Origin: an uncultured Collinsella sp.
GTDB taxonomy: Bacteria; Actinomycetota; Coriobacteriia; Coriobacteriales; Coriobacteriaceae
Assembly: GCA_902482035.1 (NCBI GenBank)
Contig: CABSYW010000016.1
Span: forward strand, 1 to 52,819
DNA length: 52,819 bases
Direction: 5' to 3'
Both the position numbers and the translations under genes were made by a program. A model generated the notes under the pieces. The model made no database searches, had not been told where the DNA came from, and saw only the letters and a list, made by a program, of their open reading frames with translations. Numbering within the stretch: the stretch's first letter is position 1; each line of letters starts with the position of its first letter. Shown one piece after another: positions 1 through 8,721 of the stretch.

Positions 1-26
1 GGCCCGTGGGTTATACCCTAAGAGCA

Positions 27-49
27 AACCACCCTTTTTAAGGGTGGTT
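27..49 (-). terminator. hairpin downstream of the nuclease gene
   Basis: A perfect 10-bp inverted repeat (AACCACCCTT / AAGGGTGGTT) with a 3-nt loop lies about 60 bases past the stop of the minus-strand nuclease. The stem is strong but the following T-tract in the minus direction is poor, so termination is likely but not certain. Confidence 0.6.
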
Positions 50-110
50 CTGATTCCTTGGGGACGGAGGAAAACGGATCATTTTAGGCTTTGGGGCAGC
101 TTGGTCGGTC

Positions 111-1094
111 CTAGTCTCCCGAGGCCTGGTTGCGGCCGGTGGCGTAGTCGATCTGCACGTGCGGCTGCAGGTTGTAGCAGTATACGTGGAAGCAGAGGGT
201 CTTGCCGTGGTCCTCGACCGATTGCGCCTCAAGGCGCACGCCGCGGCAGACAAGCTCCTCTTCGTTATACATGGGCGTGACGCGATAGAGCACGTGGTTG
301 CCCGTATCGCTAATATAGTTGAGAATCTGCTCTTCAAACGGCAGCATGCCCGTCTCGTTGAGATAACGCGTGCCGGTGAGGAGATTCTTGCGGTTGGCGT
401 TTTCGCCGCAGAGCGACCAGGCGATGAGGTGGCAGCGGTTGTAGAGGCTCTGGCCCGGAATAAAGTCGTAGCGCTGCTGGAGCCAACCGGCAGGATGGAT
501 GCGCGAGATATCGCCGCGCTTGCCTTGACCGAGTGACTCGGGGCCCACACAGGCGAGCGCCTTGCGAGCGCGGCCCAGGCTGTCGAGCTTGGAGAATTTC
601 TTAAAGCAGCCCTCTTCGGTGGCGCGCTCATACTCCTCGAGCGTGAACGACGGCGTGCCGAGCGGGTGCGTGCTGTCGGCGCGAAGGGCAACGTAGGGGT
701 TGCCGGCGTAGTCGGGAATGCTGCTGAGATAAACACCGCGGGCGCGGTTGAGGTCGGGGTTTTCGACCTCGTCGATGGGGGTGGCGGCGCTGCCTGTGGA
801 AGTGTCGTCACCGGTGTCGGTTGCGGCGTATTCAGAGCCATCGCCAGAGTCTTGGCTATTTTGAGAGTCCTCGGAGCTCGCTGTTCCCGATTCGAGCCGA
901 GCGACCAGATCTGCCTCGTCGTCGGTGCGGTTGGGACTCTCGTTTTGCTTCTCGGCCAGAGCTGCCGCCTGCTCATCGCTTTGCGGCGACAGCAGCTTGG
1001 GCGCTCCGTCGAGCGACCCTGCGAACAGCGCAAATCCCAGCACCACGGCGGTGCCGATGGAAAGCACTTGCTTGTAGGCGGACTTGCGCGACAT
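111..1094 (-). CDS. membrane-anchored DNA/RNA non-specific endonuclease
   Basis: A 327-residue protein beginning with a short basic stretch and one hydrophobic segment (about residues 10-27) that acts as a signal anchor or signal peptide. Residues about 35-110 are an acidic, Ser/Thr-rich low-complexity spacer. The C-terminal 200 residues resemble the secreted beta-beta-alpha nuclease family of streptococcal EndA and streptodornase. The motif NRCHLIAW occupies the place of the family's (D/N)RxH catalytic motif, followed by an asparagine-rich stretch (GENANRKNLLTGTRYLN) that normally supplies the metal ligand. A function in extracellular nucleic acid breakdown or DNA uptake follows from the family. 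It is transcribed alone and the upstream LacI gene lies on the same strand about 120 bases away. Substrate preference is unknown. Confidence 0.8.
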   Translation of the reverse strand: MSRKSAYKQVLSIGTAVVLGFALFAGSLDGAPKLLSPQSDEQAAALAEKQNESPNRTDDEADLVARLESGTASSEDSQNSQDSGDGSEYAATDTGDDTSTGSAATPIDEVENPDLNRARGVYLSSIPDYAGNPYVALRADSTHPLGTPSFTLEEYERATEEGCFKKFSKLDSLGRARKALACVGPESLGQGKRGDISRIHPAGWLQQRYDFIPGQSLYNRCHLIAWSLCGENANRKNLLTGTRYLNETGMLPFEEQILNYISDTGNHVLYRVTPMYNEEELVCRGVRLEAQSVEDHGKTLCFHVYCYNLQPHVQIDYATGRNQASGD

Positions 1095-1213
1095 GGAGGC
1101 TCCTGGATGGACGGTTGGGAGTCTACCAGTCTAGCAGGAGCCGGCAGGGGCCGTTCTGTCGAACAAATACTTAAGATTTGAGACAAACGCTACTGATTCA
1201 TTTGTCCCGCGGT

Positions 1214-2224
1214 TTAGATCGAGGTGGAGTCGAGCCAGTTGAGCTTGCACTCGAGAATGCGCTGCTCGCCGGGTTCGCTGCTTCCGTCAAGTAGGGCGAG
1301 CAGCATCTCGGCTGCTTCGCGACCTTCTTGGTCGACGGGCTCGATGATGGTGGAGACGGTCGGTGTGGTGAGATTAGTCCAGTCTTCGCAGTTGAGTCCC
1401 AAAAGGCCGATTTGCTGCGGAAGCAGATGGGCCATTGGCTGGAGGGCCTTGTAGACACGGGGAAGTGCCCACTGATTTTGCACGAAGATAAGGGTTCGCT
1501 TGGCGGGATTGAACTTGAATTTAAAGTATTCGGTGAGCTCGTTGATTGACGGCTTGTTGTGATCGATGGGAATCGCTTTGTAGAGCTGTCCGTTCGCTGC
1601 CAGTGCCTCGGCATACCCCTGAAAACGCTCCATGCGGGTGCGCATCTCGGTCATGTTGGCGGCAATGGAAAAGAAGTCTTCGTAGCCGGCGTCGAGGAGT
1701 GCCTGTGTGGCGTTGTACACGCCGTCGTAAAGGTTGGTTTTGATCCAGCTGGTACCTGGGCTATAGATGGCCGCATCGAAAAAGACGACCGGCTTGCCGG
1801 CGCGTCTAATGCGGTCGTGCACGGCTTTGAAGTTTGCCGTGGGCTGGATGATAAAGCCATCGACGCCCAGCGAGAGCATCTTGTCGACGTACATGAGCTC
1901 GGTCTCGGGGTTAAAGTTGCTCGTGCAAACGACCGTCTGGTAGCCCGCGGGGAGCATGACCTGCTCCATGCCATTGAGAACGAGCCCCGCCCATTTGTTG
2001 GTGTTATCCAAAATGATGATGGCGATGACGTGGGTTTGTTTGCCGGTGAGCGTTTGCGCCTGGGCATTGGGAACGTATCCGAGTTCCTTAATGACGCGCG
2101 CGATTTTGTTCTGCGTCTTCTCGCTAAGCTTTTCTCGTTTGTCGTTGAGGTAATACGAGACGCTTGCCGTCGAGGTTCCCGCCTCTCGAGCGACGTCTGC
2201 GATCGTAACGCGCTGTTTTGCCAC
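1214..2224 (-). CDS. LacI-family transcriptional regulator, probable regulator of the adjacent PTS operon
   Basis: A 336-residue protein with an N-terminal LacI helix-turn-helix (VTIADVAREAGTSTASVSYY, residues about 5-24), a hinge helix region, and a periplasmic-binding-protein-like sugar domain to the C-terminus. I chose the GTG at 2224 because GGAAGGAG sits 5 bases before it; an ATG 36 bases further upstream would add 12 residues but has no clear ribosome site. It is divergent from the PTS IIBC operon with 415 bases between them, so control of that operon is the natural inference. The effector is unknown. It ends about 120 bases before the nuclease gene on the same strand. Confidence 0.85.
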   Translation of the reverse strand: MAKQRVTIADVAREAGTSTASVSYYLNDKREKLSEKTQNKIARVIKELGYVPNAQAQTLTGKQTHVIAIIILDNTNKWAGLVLNGMEQVMLPAGYQTVVCTSNFNPETELMYVDKMLSLGVDGFIIQPTANFKAVHDRIRRAGKPVVFFDAAIYSPGTSWIKTNLYDGVYNATQALLDAGYEDFFSIAANMTEMRTRMERFQGYAEALAANGQLYKAIPIDHNKPSINELTEYFKFKFNPAKRTLIFVQNQWALPRVYKALQPMAHLLPQQIGLLGLNCEDWTNLTTPTVSTIIEPVDQEGREAAEMLLALLDGSSEPGEQRILECKLNWLDSTSI

Positions 2225-2639
2225 AGCGACTCCTTCCGACAGATGAGCATTTTCCAACATGATGACTTTGAGTCTTAGTGGGGGATACGCTTCGGTGAGC
2301 GACCTTTTCCTTTCATATGAGTATGCAACAAATGCGGTATACGGGTGGGGTCGAAATTTGTGACCGGCATGCGCATCTGCCGTCTACCGAGAAAATCAAA
2401 TACTTCTTGACTTTTGAAATCGAGGGTAAAATCGCAGGATTCATTTTTGGTTAAACGCATAACTAAATCGCATAACCAACGCTCTGACCTGCGCGTTTAC
2501 CGAAATAAGCTGGCATTAAGAAAAACGAGCACTTATATTGGTCTTGTCGAAAAGACAGCAAGTCCAAACGGCAGGGGATGCTCCGGAGGCCTCCGCAAAC
2601 GGTGTCTTGCGCACGCAACTCTATGAAAAGAGGGAAGCA
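2225..2639. promoter_or_regulatory. divergent regulatory region between lacI-type gene and PTS operon
   Basis: No gene is supported here. The stretch is AT-richer than its neighbours. A direct repeat CGCATAAC occurs at 2456-2463 and 2469-2476, nested in an interrupted inverted repeat TTGGTTA (2447-2453) / TAACCAA (2473-2479). These are candidate binding sites for the divergent LacI protein. The evidence is only symmetry and position, so the assignment is weak. Confidence 0.35.
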
Positions 2640-4112
2640 ATGAAGATCGTAGGCGTTGCCGCCTGTACCGTGGGTATCGCCCACACGTATATGGCCCAGA
2701 AGGCGATTCAGGATGAATGCGCCGCCCGTGGCATCGAGTGCAAGGTCGAGGCTCAGGGTGGCCTGGGTATCGAGAATGAGCTCACGCAGGAAGACGTGGA
2801 CTCCGCTGACCTGGTCTTGGAGTCCGTCGACGTGGGTGTCGAGAACGAGGACCGTTTTGAGCAGAAGATGGCCGAGGGCAAGTTCCTCAAGGTCGGTACT
2901 TCCGATGTGATCGCCGATCCGGTCAAGATCATCGACCAGGCTGTTGAGATTATCAAGGCGACGGGTGGCGCCGTTGACGCGCCCAAGGCCGAGGCCAAGG
3001 CAGAGAAGAAGGCCGTCTCCGCTGCCCCGCAGGCCCCGACACCGGCGTCCAAGCAGTCTATCTTTGCCGATCCTGGCAAGACGCTGCTCAATGCATTCAA
3101 TACCGGCGTTTCCTATTTTATCCCCATTGTCGTTATCGGTGGCGTGTTCCTCGCCTTCTCGTTGGCATCCGGTACCGCCGGCGCCAACGGCATGGAGGTT
3201 ACGAATCCGCTGATGGTGAGCCTTAACACCATCGGCATGGCCGGCATCTCCATGATGATCCCGGTGCTTGCGGCTTACATCTCCTACTCGATGGCCGGCA
3301 AGCCCGCGCTCGCCCCCGGTTTTGTCCTGGGCTACCTGGTCAACAACGCAGTCGTTACCCCTAACGGCAACAGCGTTTCGACCGGCTTCTTGGGCGCCAT
3401 GATCATGGCAGTTATCTGCGGCTACTTTGTCCGCTGGATGAAGACCTGGAAGGTCAACAACACTATCCAGACCATCATGCCCATCCTGATTATCCCGATT
3501 CTGACCTCGCTTGTCCTGGGCATGGCCTATATCTACATCCTGGCCACGCCGCTTGGCTTTGTGATGGACTGGCTCACCGGCGTGCTCGGCAGCCTGCAGG
3601 GCGGTTCCGCAGTTGTCCTGGGTCTGGTCATTGGCGTTATGACCGCCTTCGATATGGGTGGTCCCATCAACAAGACCGCCTCGACCTTCACCATGGCCAT
3701 CATGGCCTCCGGCATCTACGGTCCTAATGGTATGTTCCGCGTCGCCGTTGCCGTTCCCCCGATTGCCTGTGGCCTCGCTGCGCTCATCGCCAAGAACAAG
3801 TTTGATGACGCTGACCGTCAGATGGGCATCTCTGCGCTGTTCATGGGCTGCATCGGTATTACCGAGGGCGCTATCCCCTTCGCGGTCAAGGACCTCGGTC
3901 ACACCCTTCCCGGCATTTGCATCGGCTCTGCCGTGGGCGCGGCGCTTGCCGCCTTCCAGGGTATCGACTGCTACGTCCCGCACGGTGGCTTTATCGTCGC
4001 CCTTGCCACCAACAACGTCGCGCTGTTCTGCCTGGACATCGTGATTGGCTCCGTGGTCGCCGCTGCAATCCTGATTGCCATGAAGCCCACGCTCGACAAG
4101 CAGGCCAAGTAA
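2640..4112 (+). CDS. PTS fructose-type transporter subunit IIBC
   Basis: A 490-residue membrane permease of the phosphotransferase system. The N-terminal IIB domain (about residues 1-105) carries the phospho-cysteine motif VAACTVGIAHTYMA with Cys8. A charged Ala/Lys/Pro linker (about 110-145) leads to a IIC domain with roughly ten membrane segments. FDMGGPINKTA and the GCIGITEGAIPFA loop are typical of the fructose-mannitol IIC family. The ATG at 2640 has AGAGGGA before it and starts exactly at the IIB domain; a longer reading frame upstream is not needed. No IIA domain is fused; the matching IIA is the last gene of the operon (8184). The family phosphorylates ketohexoses at C1 or C6, or sugar alcohols, during uptake. 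The real substrate cannot be read from sequence. Confidence 0.9.
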   Translation: MKIVGVAACTVGIAHTYMAQKAIQDECAARGIECKVEAQGGLGIENELTQEDVDSADLVLESVDVGVENEDRFEQKMAEGKFLKVGTSDVIADPVKIIDQAVEIIKATGGAVDAPKAEAKAEKKAVSAAPQAPTPASKQSIFADPGKTLLNAFNTGVSYFIPIVVIGGVFLAFSLASGTAGANGMEVTNPLMVSLNTIGMAGISMMIPVLAAYISYSMAGKPALAPGFVLGYLVNNAVVTPNGNSVSTGFLGAMIMAVICGYFVRWMKTWKVNNTIQTIMPILIIPILTSLVLGMAYIYILATPLGFVMDWLTGVLGSLQGGSAVVLGLVIGVMTAFDMGGPINKTASTFTMAIMASGIYGPNGMFRVAVAVPPIACGLAALIAKNKFDDADRQMGISALFMGCIGITEGAIPFAVKDLGHTLPGICIGSAVGAALAAFQGIDCYVPHGGFIVALATNNVALFCLDIVIGSVVAAAILIAMKPTLDKQAK

Positions 4113-4126
4113 ACCTTTAAGGACTC

Positions 4127-4164
4127 CGGTTGTGCGGAGGGATGGATTTGACTCCGCACAACCG
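4127..4164 (+). other. intercistronic stem-loop after PTS IIBC
   Basis: A perfect 12-bp inverted repeat (CGGTTGTGCGGA / TCCGCACAACCG) with a 14-nt loop in the 144-base gap between IIBC and the next gene. There is no T-tract, so it is more likely an mRNA-stability or processing element than a terminator. Confidence 0.55.
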
Positions 4165-4256
4165 CCCCTACACAACAAAATCCATCCGTACTGATAGGGC
4201 CCACATCTGGGTCCCAGGGAACTTTTGTCAAAAATCCTCTGGAGAAGGAGAACAAA

Positions 4257-5531
4257 ATGTCCAACCTCACCATCCGCCAGGCCGTTCAGGGCATGCTCAA
4301 GCTGCAGGATAGCGGCGATCACGCAACCATGGTCGGCATTGGTCCCATGAGCCCCAACCTGATTCAGGCCGTGTTCGAGCTTGCCAAGGACGAGGATTTC
4401 CCACCCATGTTTATCGCCAGCCGCAACCAGGTCGATATGGACGAAATGGGCGCCGGCTACGTCAACGGTTGGGACCAGACGCGCTTTGCCGCCGACATCA
4501 AGAAGGTCGCCGACGAGGTGGGTTACACCGGTCCGTACTACCTGTGCCGCGATCACGGCGGTCCGTGGCAGCGCGACGAGGAGCGTAACGCCCACCTGCC
4601 CGAGGACGAGGCCATGGAGCTCGCCCGCAAGTCCTTCGTCGCCGACATGGAGGCGGGCTTTGACCTGCTGATGGTCGACCCCACCAAGGACCCCTATCAG
4701 ATCGGCAAGGTTATTCCGCTTGACGTGGTGCTTCGCCGCACGATCGATCTTATCGACTACCTTGAGCAGTACCGTCGCGAGCATAACCTGCCCGAGGTCG
4801 CCTATGAGGTCGGTACCGAGGAGACCAATGGCGGCTTGACCTCTACCGATAAGTACGAGGAGTTCATTTCTCAGCTGCAGCCCGAGCTTGAGAAGCGCGG
4901 CTGCCCCATGCCCACCTTTATCGTCGGTCAGACCGGCACGCTTACCCGTTGGACCGAGCAGGTCGGCCATTACAACTTTAAGAACGCCCGCGAGCTCGCC
5001 GATATGGCAAAGCGCTACGGTGTGGGCCTGAAGGAGCACAACGCCGACTATCTGGATGACGCAACGCTGCTCGAGCACATCCCGGCTCACGTGACGGCCT
5101 CCAATGTCGCCCCTCAGTACGGCACCGAGGAGACCCGCGCTTACCTCAAGCTCTGCGCTACCGAGCAGATTCTGGTCGACAACGGCCTGTGCGACGATCC
5201 CTCCGACCTGTATCACACGCTGCTGGTCAAGGCTATCAAGACCGAGCGTTGGCGCAAGTGGATGACCGGCGACGACGTTAACCTGCAGGTTGACGACATT
5301 CTGGCCGACGACGAGCTCAGCCTGAAGATTCTGGATGTCTCCGGCCACTACGCCTTTAACGATCCCGAGGTCAAGGAGCAGGTCGAGAAGCTCTATCGCA
5401 ACCTCGCTGCCCAGGACATCGACGGCAAGCGCTTTGTGATTGAGCACATCAAGCGCCCGATCAAGCAGTACGTCGTCGGTCTTAACCTCAAGGGCGTAAC
5501 GAGCCGTATCGAGAAGGCTCTCGAGGACTAG
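4257..5531 (+). CDS. GatZ/KbaZ-family protein (tagatose-bisphosphate aldolase non-catalytic subunit type; possible sugar-phosphate 4-epimerase)
   Basis: A 424-residue protein of the usual length for GatZ/KbaZ. Family landmarks can be aligned by eye: SRNQVD near residue 60, GAGYVNGW, the glycine-rich CRDHGGPW near 100, FDLLMVDPTKD near 140, VGTEETNGG near 185 and LKEHNADYL near 260. In enterobacteria this protein assists the class II aldolase GatY/KbaY, but no GatY/KbaY partner is present in the window. Some members of the family act alone as fructose-6-phosphate/tagatose-6-phosphate 4-epimerases, which would fit an operon that otherwise holds a PTS, a transaldolase and a transketolase. The ribosome site GGAGAAGGAG precedes the ATG. 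The catalytic role is inference; family membership is fairly secure. Confidence 0.75.
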   Translation: MSNLTIRQAVQGMLKLQDSGDHATMVGIGPMSPNLIQAVFELAKDEDFPPMFIASRNQVDMDEMGAGYVNGWDQTRFAADIKKVADEVGYTGPYYLCRDHGGPWQRDEERNAHLPEDEAMELARKSFVADMEAGFDLLMVDPTKDPYQIGKVIPLDVVLRRTIDLIDYLEQYRREHNLPEVAYEVGTEETNGGLTSTDKYEEFISQLQPELEKRGCPMPTFIVGQTGTLTRWTEQVGHYNFKNARELADMAKRYGVGLKEHNADYLDDATLLEHIPAHVTASNVAPQYGTEETRAYLKLCATEQILVDNGLCDDPSDLYHTLLVKAIKTERWRKWMTGDDVNLQVDDILADDELSLKILDVSGHYAFNDPEVKEQVEKLYRNLAAQDIDGKRFVIEHIKRPIKQYVVGLNLKGVTSRIEKALED

Positions 5532-5550
5532 GTAGTTTTTCCTACGCGAC

Positions 5551-5625
5551 GCCGGGCCTGGGGCATGTCCCAGCCGCAGGCCCGGCACATAGGACAAAGG
5601 GACGCCCCCTTTGTCCTATTTTTTG
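5551..5625 (+). terminator. tandem stem-loops, second with T-tract, inside the operon
   Basis: Two hairpins follow the GatZ-like gene. The first pairs CCGGGCCT with AGGCCCGG. The second is a perfect 13-bp stem, 5589-5601 with 5607-5619, with only 5 bases in the loop and a run of T after it. This is a textbook intrinsic terminator, yet the next gene starts 30 bases later on the same strand, so it probably gives partial termination and lowers expression of the distal genes. Confidence 0.75.
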
Positions 5626-5656
5626 AGTTTTGGATTCCTCCGAAGGAGTTTGCACC

Positions 5657-6340
5657 ATGAAGTTCTTTATCGATACCGCCAACCTTGACGAGATCGCCGA
5701 GGCTAAGAGCTGGGGCTGCCTTGCCGGCGTCACCACCAACCCGTCCCTGTACGCCAAGACCGGCGGCAAGCTGGCCGACTTTGAGCCTCACATGCTCAAG
5801 ATCGCCGAGCTTTGCGAGGGCCTGCCCGTGTCCGCCGAGTCCACCGCGACCACTGCCGAGGGCATGATCGAGGAGGGCAAGCGCCTTGCCGCCCTCGCCC
5901 CCAACATTGTGGTCAAGCTCCCCGTTTGCGAGGCCGGCCTCGCCGCCTGTCGCGCGCTGGCCGATGCAGGCGTGCGCGTCAACATGACGCTCGTCTTCTC
6001 GCCGACGCAGGCCCTTATGGCCGCCAACGCCGGCGCTCGCTACATCAGCCCGTTTGTCGGTCGTTTCGACGACATCGCCGAGGACGGTATCTCGCAGCTC
6101 GACAACGTCGTGACCTGCATTAAGAACTACGACTGGACCGGCAAGAACGTCGACGACACCGTCGAGATTATCACCGCTTCGGTCCGCACGCCCAACCACG
6201 TGACCCAGGCGGCTCTTCTTGGCGCCGACATCGCGACCGTGCCCATGGCCGCTCTCAAGAAGTGCCTGCATCATCCGCTGACCGATCAGGGCCTCGCCTC
6301 TTTTGAGGCTGACTGGCAGAAGGTCGTCGCTCAGGCTTAA
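5657..6340 (+). CDS. tal: small transaldolase (TalC/FSA-like fold)
   Basis: A 227-residue protein matching the short transaldolase/fructose-6-phosphate aldolase family. The Schiff-base lysine is Lys87 in NIVVKLPVC, and TTNPSL near residue 26 is the usual N-terminal motif. At the position that separates the two activities this protein has Phe (Phe114 in MTLVFSPTQ), as in true transaldolases, where FSA has Tyr, so dihydroxyacetone transfer rather than fructose-6-phosphate cleavage is favoured. The ATG at 5657 is preceded by GAAGGAG. Its neighbours are the split transketolase genes, giving a local non-oxidative pentose-phosphate module. Confidence 0.85.
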   Translation: MKFFIDTANLDEIAEAKSWGCLAGVTTNPSLYAKTGGKLADFEPHMLKIAELCEGLPVSAESTATTAEGMIEEGKRLAALAPNIVVKLPVCEAGLAACRALADAGVRVNMTLVFSPTQALMAANAGARYISPFVGRFDDIAEDGISQLDNVVTCIKNYDWTGKNVDDTVEIITASVRTPNHVTQAALLGADIATVPMAALKKCLHHPLTDQGLASFEADWQKVVAQA

Positions 6341-6351
6341 CGAGTGGATTG

Positions 6352-6380
6352 CCCCGGCATCGTGTCATCCGGTGCCGGGG
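6352..6380 (+). other. intercistronic stem-loop between transaldolase and transketolase genes
   Basis: An 8-bp GC-rich stem (CCCCGGCA / TGCCGGGG) with a 13-nt loop fills most of the 63-base gap and ends just before the ribosome site of the next gene. It has only a short T-rich tail. Confidence 0.45.
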
Positions 6381-6403
6381 TTGTTCTCAAGAGAGGAATT
6401 CGT

Positions 6404-7234
6404 ATGACCAACCAGGAGCTGGCGAAGGTCGCCAATGAGGTCAGGAAGGGTGTCGTGACTGCGGTTCACGCGGCCAAGTCGGGACACCCGGGTGGATCGC
6501 TCGGTGCTGCCGACATCATGACGTATCTGTACTTTGAGGAAATGAATATCGATCCTGCCGACCCTCACAAGGCCGATCGCGATCGCTTTGTGCTCTCCAA
6601 GGGTCACGCGGCGCCGGGCCTGTATTCGGTGTTGGCAAATCGCGGCTATTTTCCCGTCGAAGAGCTCGAGACGCTCCGTCATATTGGCAGCCGACTGCAG
6701 GGTCATCCCAACATGAACGACGCCCCGGGCATCGATATGTCCACCGGATCGCTCGGTCAGGGCATCTCTGCTGCAGTTGGAATGGCGCTTGCCGCTAAGC
6801 ACTGGGGCGACGGCTACCGTGTCTACACGTTGCTGGGCGACGGTGAGTGCGAGGAAGGCCAGGTGTGGGAGGCGGCCATGTTCGCCGGCAACCATGCGCT
6901 CGACAATCTTGTTGCCGTCGTCGACCACAACGGCTTGCAGATTGACGGCACGATTGATGAAGTCAACTCGGCCATGCCACTCGCTGACAAGTTCCGCGCC
7001 TTTAAGTGGCATGTGATCGAGATCGCCGACGGTAACGACATGGCGCAGATTGCCGCCGCCTTTGCCGAGGCCCGCAAAGTGAGCGACTCGCCCGTGGCCA
7101 TTATCGCCGAGACGGTGAAGGGCAAGGGCGTCTCCTTTATGGAAAACCAGGTGGGCTGGCACGGCAAGGCACCCAACGATGAACAGTTTGAGCAGGCCAT
7201 GGCCGAGCTCGCAGCAGCAGGGGAGGAGCTCTAA
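6404..7234 (+). CDS. transketolase, N-terminal (thiamine diphosphate-binding) subunit
   Basis: A 276-residue protein equal to the N-terminal third of full-length transketolase. SGHPGGSLGAADI near residue 25, LSKGHAAPGLYS near 65, STGSLGQG near 110 and the GDGECEEGQVWEA ThDP-magnesium motif near 145 are all present. The start at 6404 has GAGAGGA upstream. The stop overlaps the start of the next subunit by one base (TAATG), so the two are translationally coupled. Split transketolases work as a complex of both subunits and move two-carbon units between ketose and aldose phosphates. Confidence 0.93.
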   Translation: MTNQELAKVANEVRKGVVTAVHAAKSGHPGGSLGAADIMTYLYFEEMNIDPADPHKADRDRFVLSKGHAAPGLYSVLANRGYFPVEELETLRHIGSRLQGHPNMNDAPGIDMSTGSLGQGISAAVGMALAAKHWGDGYRVYTLLGDGECEEGQVWEAAMFAGNHALDNLVAVVDHNGLQIDGTIDEVNSAMPLADKFRAFKWHVIEIADGNDMAQIAAAFAEARKVSDSPVAIIAETVKGKGVSFMENQVGWHGKAPNDEQFEQAMAELAAAGEEL

Positions 7235-8172
7235 TGGCAGACGTCAAGAAAGTCGCCACGCGCGTTAGCTACGGCGAGGCACTTGTCGAGCTGGGCAATG
7301 AGCGCGATGACTTTGTGGTTCTCGATGCCGACCTGGCCGCCGCCACGCAGACCGGTAAGTTTAAGGCTGCGCACCCTGAGCGCTTCTACGACGCCGGCAT
7401 TGCCGAGAGCAATCTGATGGGTCTTGCCGCCGGCATCGCGACCACGGGCCGCGTTGCTTTTGCGAGCACCTTCGCGATGTTTGCCGCCGGTCGCGCCTAC
7501 GAGCAGGTCCGCAATTCCATCGGCTACCCGCACCTCAACGTCAAGATTGGCGCTACCCATGCCGGCATTTCGGTGGGCGAGGACGGCGCCACGCATCAGT
7601 GCTGCGAGGACATCGCGCTCATGCGCACGATCCCGGGTATGACGGTAATCGTTCCCGCCGATGACATCGAGGCTCGCGCTTGCGTGCGCGCCGCCTATGA
7701 GTTTGAGGGCCCGGTTTACATGCGCTTCGGCCGCCTGGCAACACCGGTCATCAACGATCACGAGGACTATGAGTTCAAGATTGGTCGCGGCGTGGTCGTG
7801 CGCGAGGGGTCCGATGTGACCATCATCGCTTGTGGCCTTATGGTCGCCGAGGCGCTTGAGGCTGCCGAGGCGCTCGCTGCCGATGGTATCGATGCCGAGG
7901 TCATCAATATGCACACGATCAAGCCGCTTGATGAGCGCCTGGTGGTTGCCAGCGCCAAGAAGACCGGTCGCGTGGTCACTGCCGAGGAGCATTCGATTAT
8001 CGGTGGTCTTGGCGAGGCCGTGGCCTCGGTGCTCGCGGAGCAGCATCCGGTGCCGATGCGTCGCGTCGGCGTGCGCGATGTGTATGGCGAGTCCGGCCCT
8101 GCGGTCGATTTGCTGCACAAGTACGGTTTGGACGCCGACGGCATCGAAGCTGCGGTCAGGTCCGTGTTGTAA
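7234..8172 (+). CDS. transketolase, C-terminal subunit
   Basis: A 312-residue protein carrying the pyrimidine-binding and C-terminal domains of transketolase. DAGIAESNLMGLAAGIA near residue 54 contains the glutamate that activates thiamine, followed by FAMFAAGRAYEQVR and THAGISVGEDGATHQ. It overlaps the N-terminal subunit by one base and is followed after 11 bases by the PTS IIA gene. Together they supply the activity normally found in one polypeptide. Confidence 0.93.
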   Translation: MADVKKVATRVSYGEALVELGNERDDFVVLDADLAAATQTGKFKAAHPERFYDAGIAESNLMGLAAGIATTGRVAFASTFAMFAAGRAYEQVRNSIGYPHLNVKIGATHAGISVGEDGATHQCCEDIALMRTIPGMTVIVPADDIEARACVRAAYEFEGPVYMRFGRLATPVINDHEDYEFKIGRGVVVREGSDVTIIACGLMVAEALEAAEALAADGIDAEVINMHTIKPLDERLVVASAKKTGRVVTAEEHSIIGGLGEAVASVLAEQHPVPMRRVGVRDVYGESGPAVDLLHKYGLDADGIEAAVRSVL

Positions 8173-8183
8173 GGAAGGTTTCC

Positions 8184-8636
8184 ATGGGATTTGTATCTGC
8201 CAACCAAGTGACAATCGGGTATACCGCCGCCTCGCGCGAGGACGCCCTACATTATTTGTCCGAGCAGGCCATCGAGCTCGGCTTTGCCGATGACGCATCT
8301 GCCGTAGAGGCCGCCTTCATTGCTCGCGAGAACGAGGCCGAGACCGGCCTTGTCGCCGGTTTTGCCGTTCCGCATGCCAAAAGCGACGCGATCCACACGC
8401 CGGGCGTTGCCGTGCTTAAACTGACCGAACCCGTTGAATGGCCGAGCTTCGATGGGGTGCCCGTCGATGTTGCGCTCGCGCTGTACGTGCCCGCCGGCGA
8501 GGCCGGAACTACGCACCTGCGTCTGCTCTCCAAGGCTGCCGTGATGCTGATGGACGCCGGCTTCCGTGACAAGGTGCGCGCGAGCACCGATCCCGTTGAG
8601 ATTGCGGAGCTCATCAATAGCGGACTCGAAGACTAG
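8184..8636 (+). CDS. PTS fructose-type IIA component
   Basis: A 150-residue cytoplasmic protein of the fructose-mannitol IIA family. The phosphorylated histidine is expected at His64 in AVPHAKSDAIH. It takes phosphate from HPr and passes it to the IIB cysteine of the permease encoded at the operon's start. AAGGAAGG precedes the ATG. Separation of IIA from IIBC by four enzyme genes is unusual, but it is the only IIA in the window and completes the transporter. Confidence 0.9.
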   Translation: MGFVSANQVTIGYTAASREDALHYLSEQAIELGFADDASAVEAAFIARENEAETGLVAGFAVPHAKSDAIHTPGVAVLKLTEPVEWPSFDGVPVDVALALYVPAGEAGTTHLRLLSKAAVMLMDAGFRDKVRASTDPVEIAELINSGLED

Positions 8637-8678
8637 AACGGTCATCCCGTTCAATCAATTGATCCTTCTCCAAGGAAA

Positions 8679-8711
8679 AGGGCCGCGACGCCGTATGGGT
8701 GTCACGGCCCT
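8679..8711 (+). terminator. terminator of the PTS-transketolase operon
   Basis: AGGGCCG at 8679 pairs with CGGCCCT ending at 8711, with further near-pairing inside, about 40 bases past the IIA stop. It is followed by a moderately T-rich stretch and then immediately by a copy of the 45-bp dispersed repeat. Confidence 0.7.
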
Positions 8712-8721
8712 ATTTGCGTTT

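Noticed and set aside
2463..5597. Very long minus-strand open frame (1044 codons) opposite the PTS and GatZ-like genes
   Set aside because: It mirrors the codon periodicity of the plus-strand genes, has Val/Asp/Gly/His-rich sequence with no domain, and spans two real genes and their gap.
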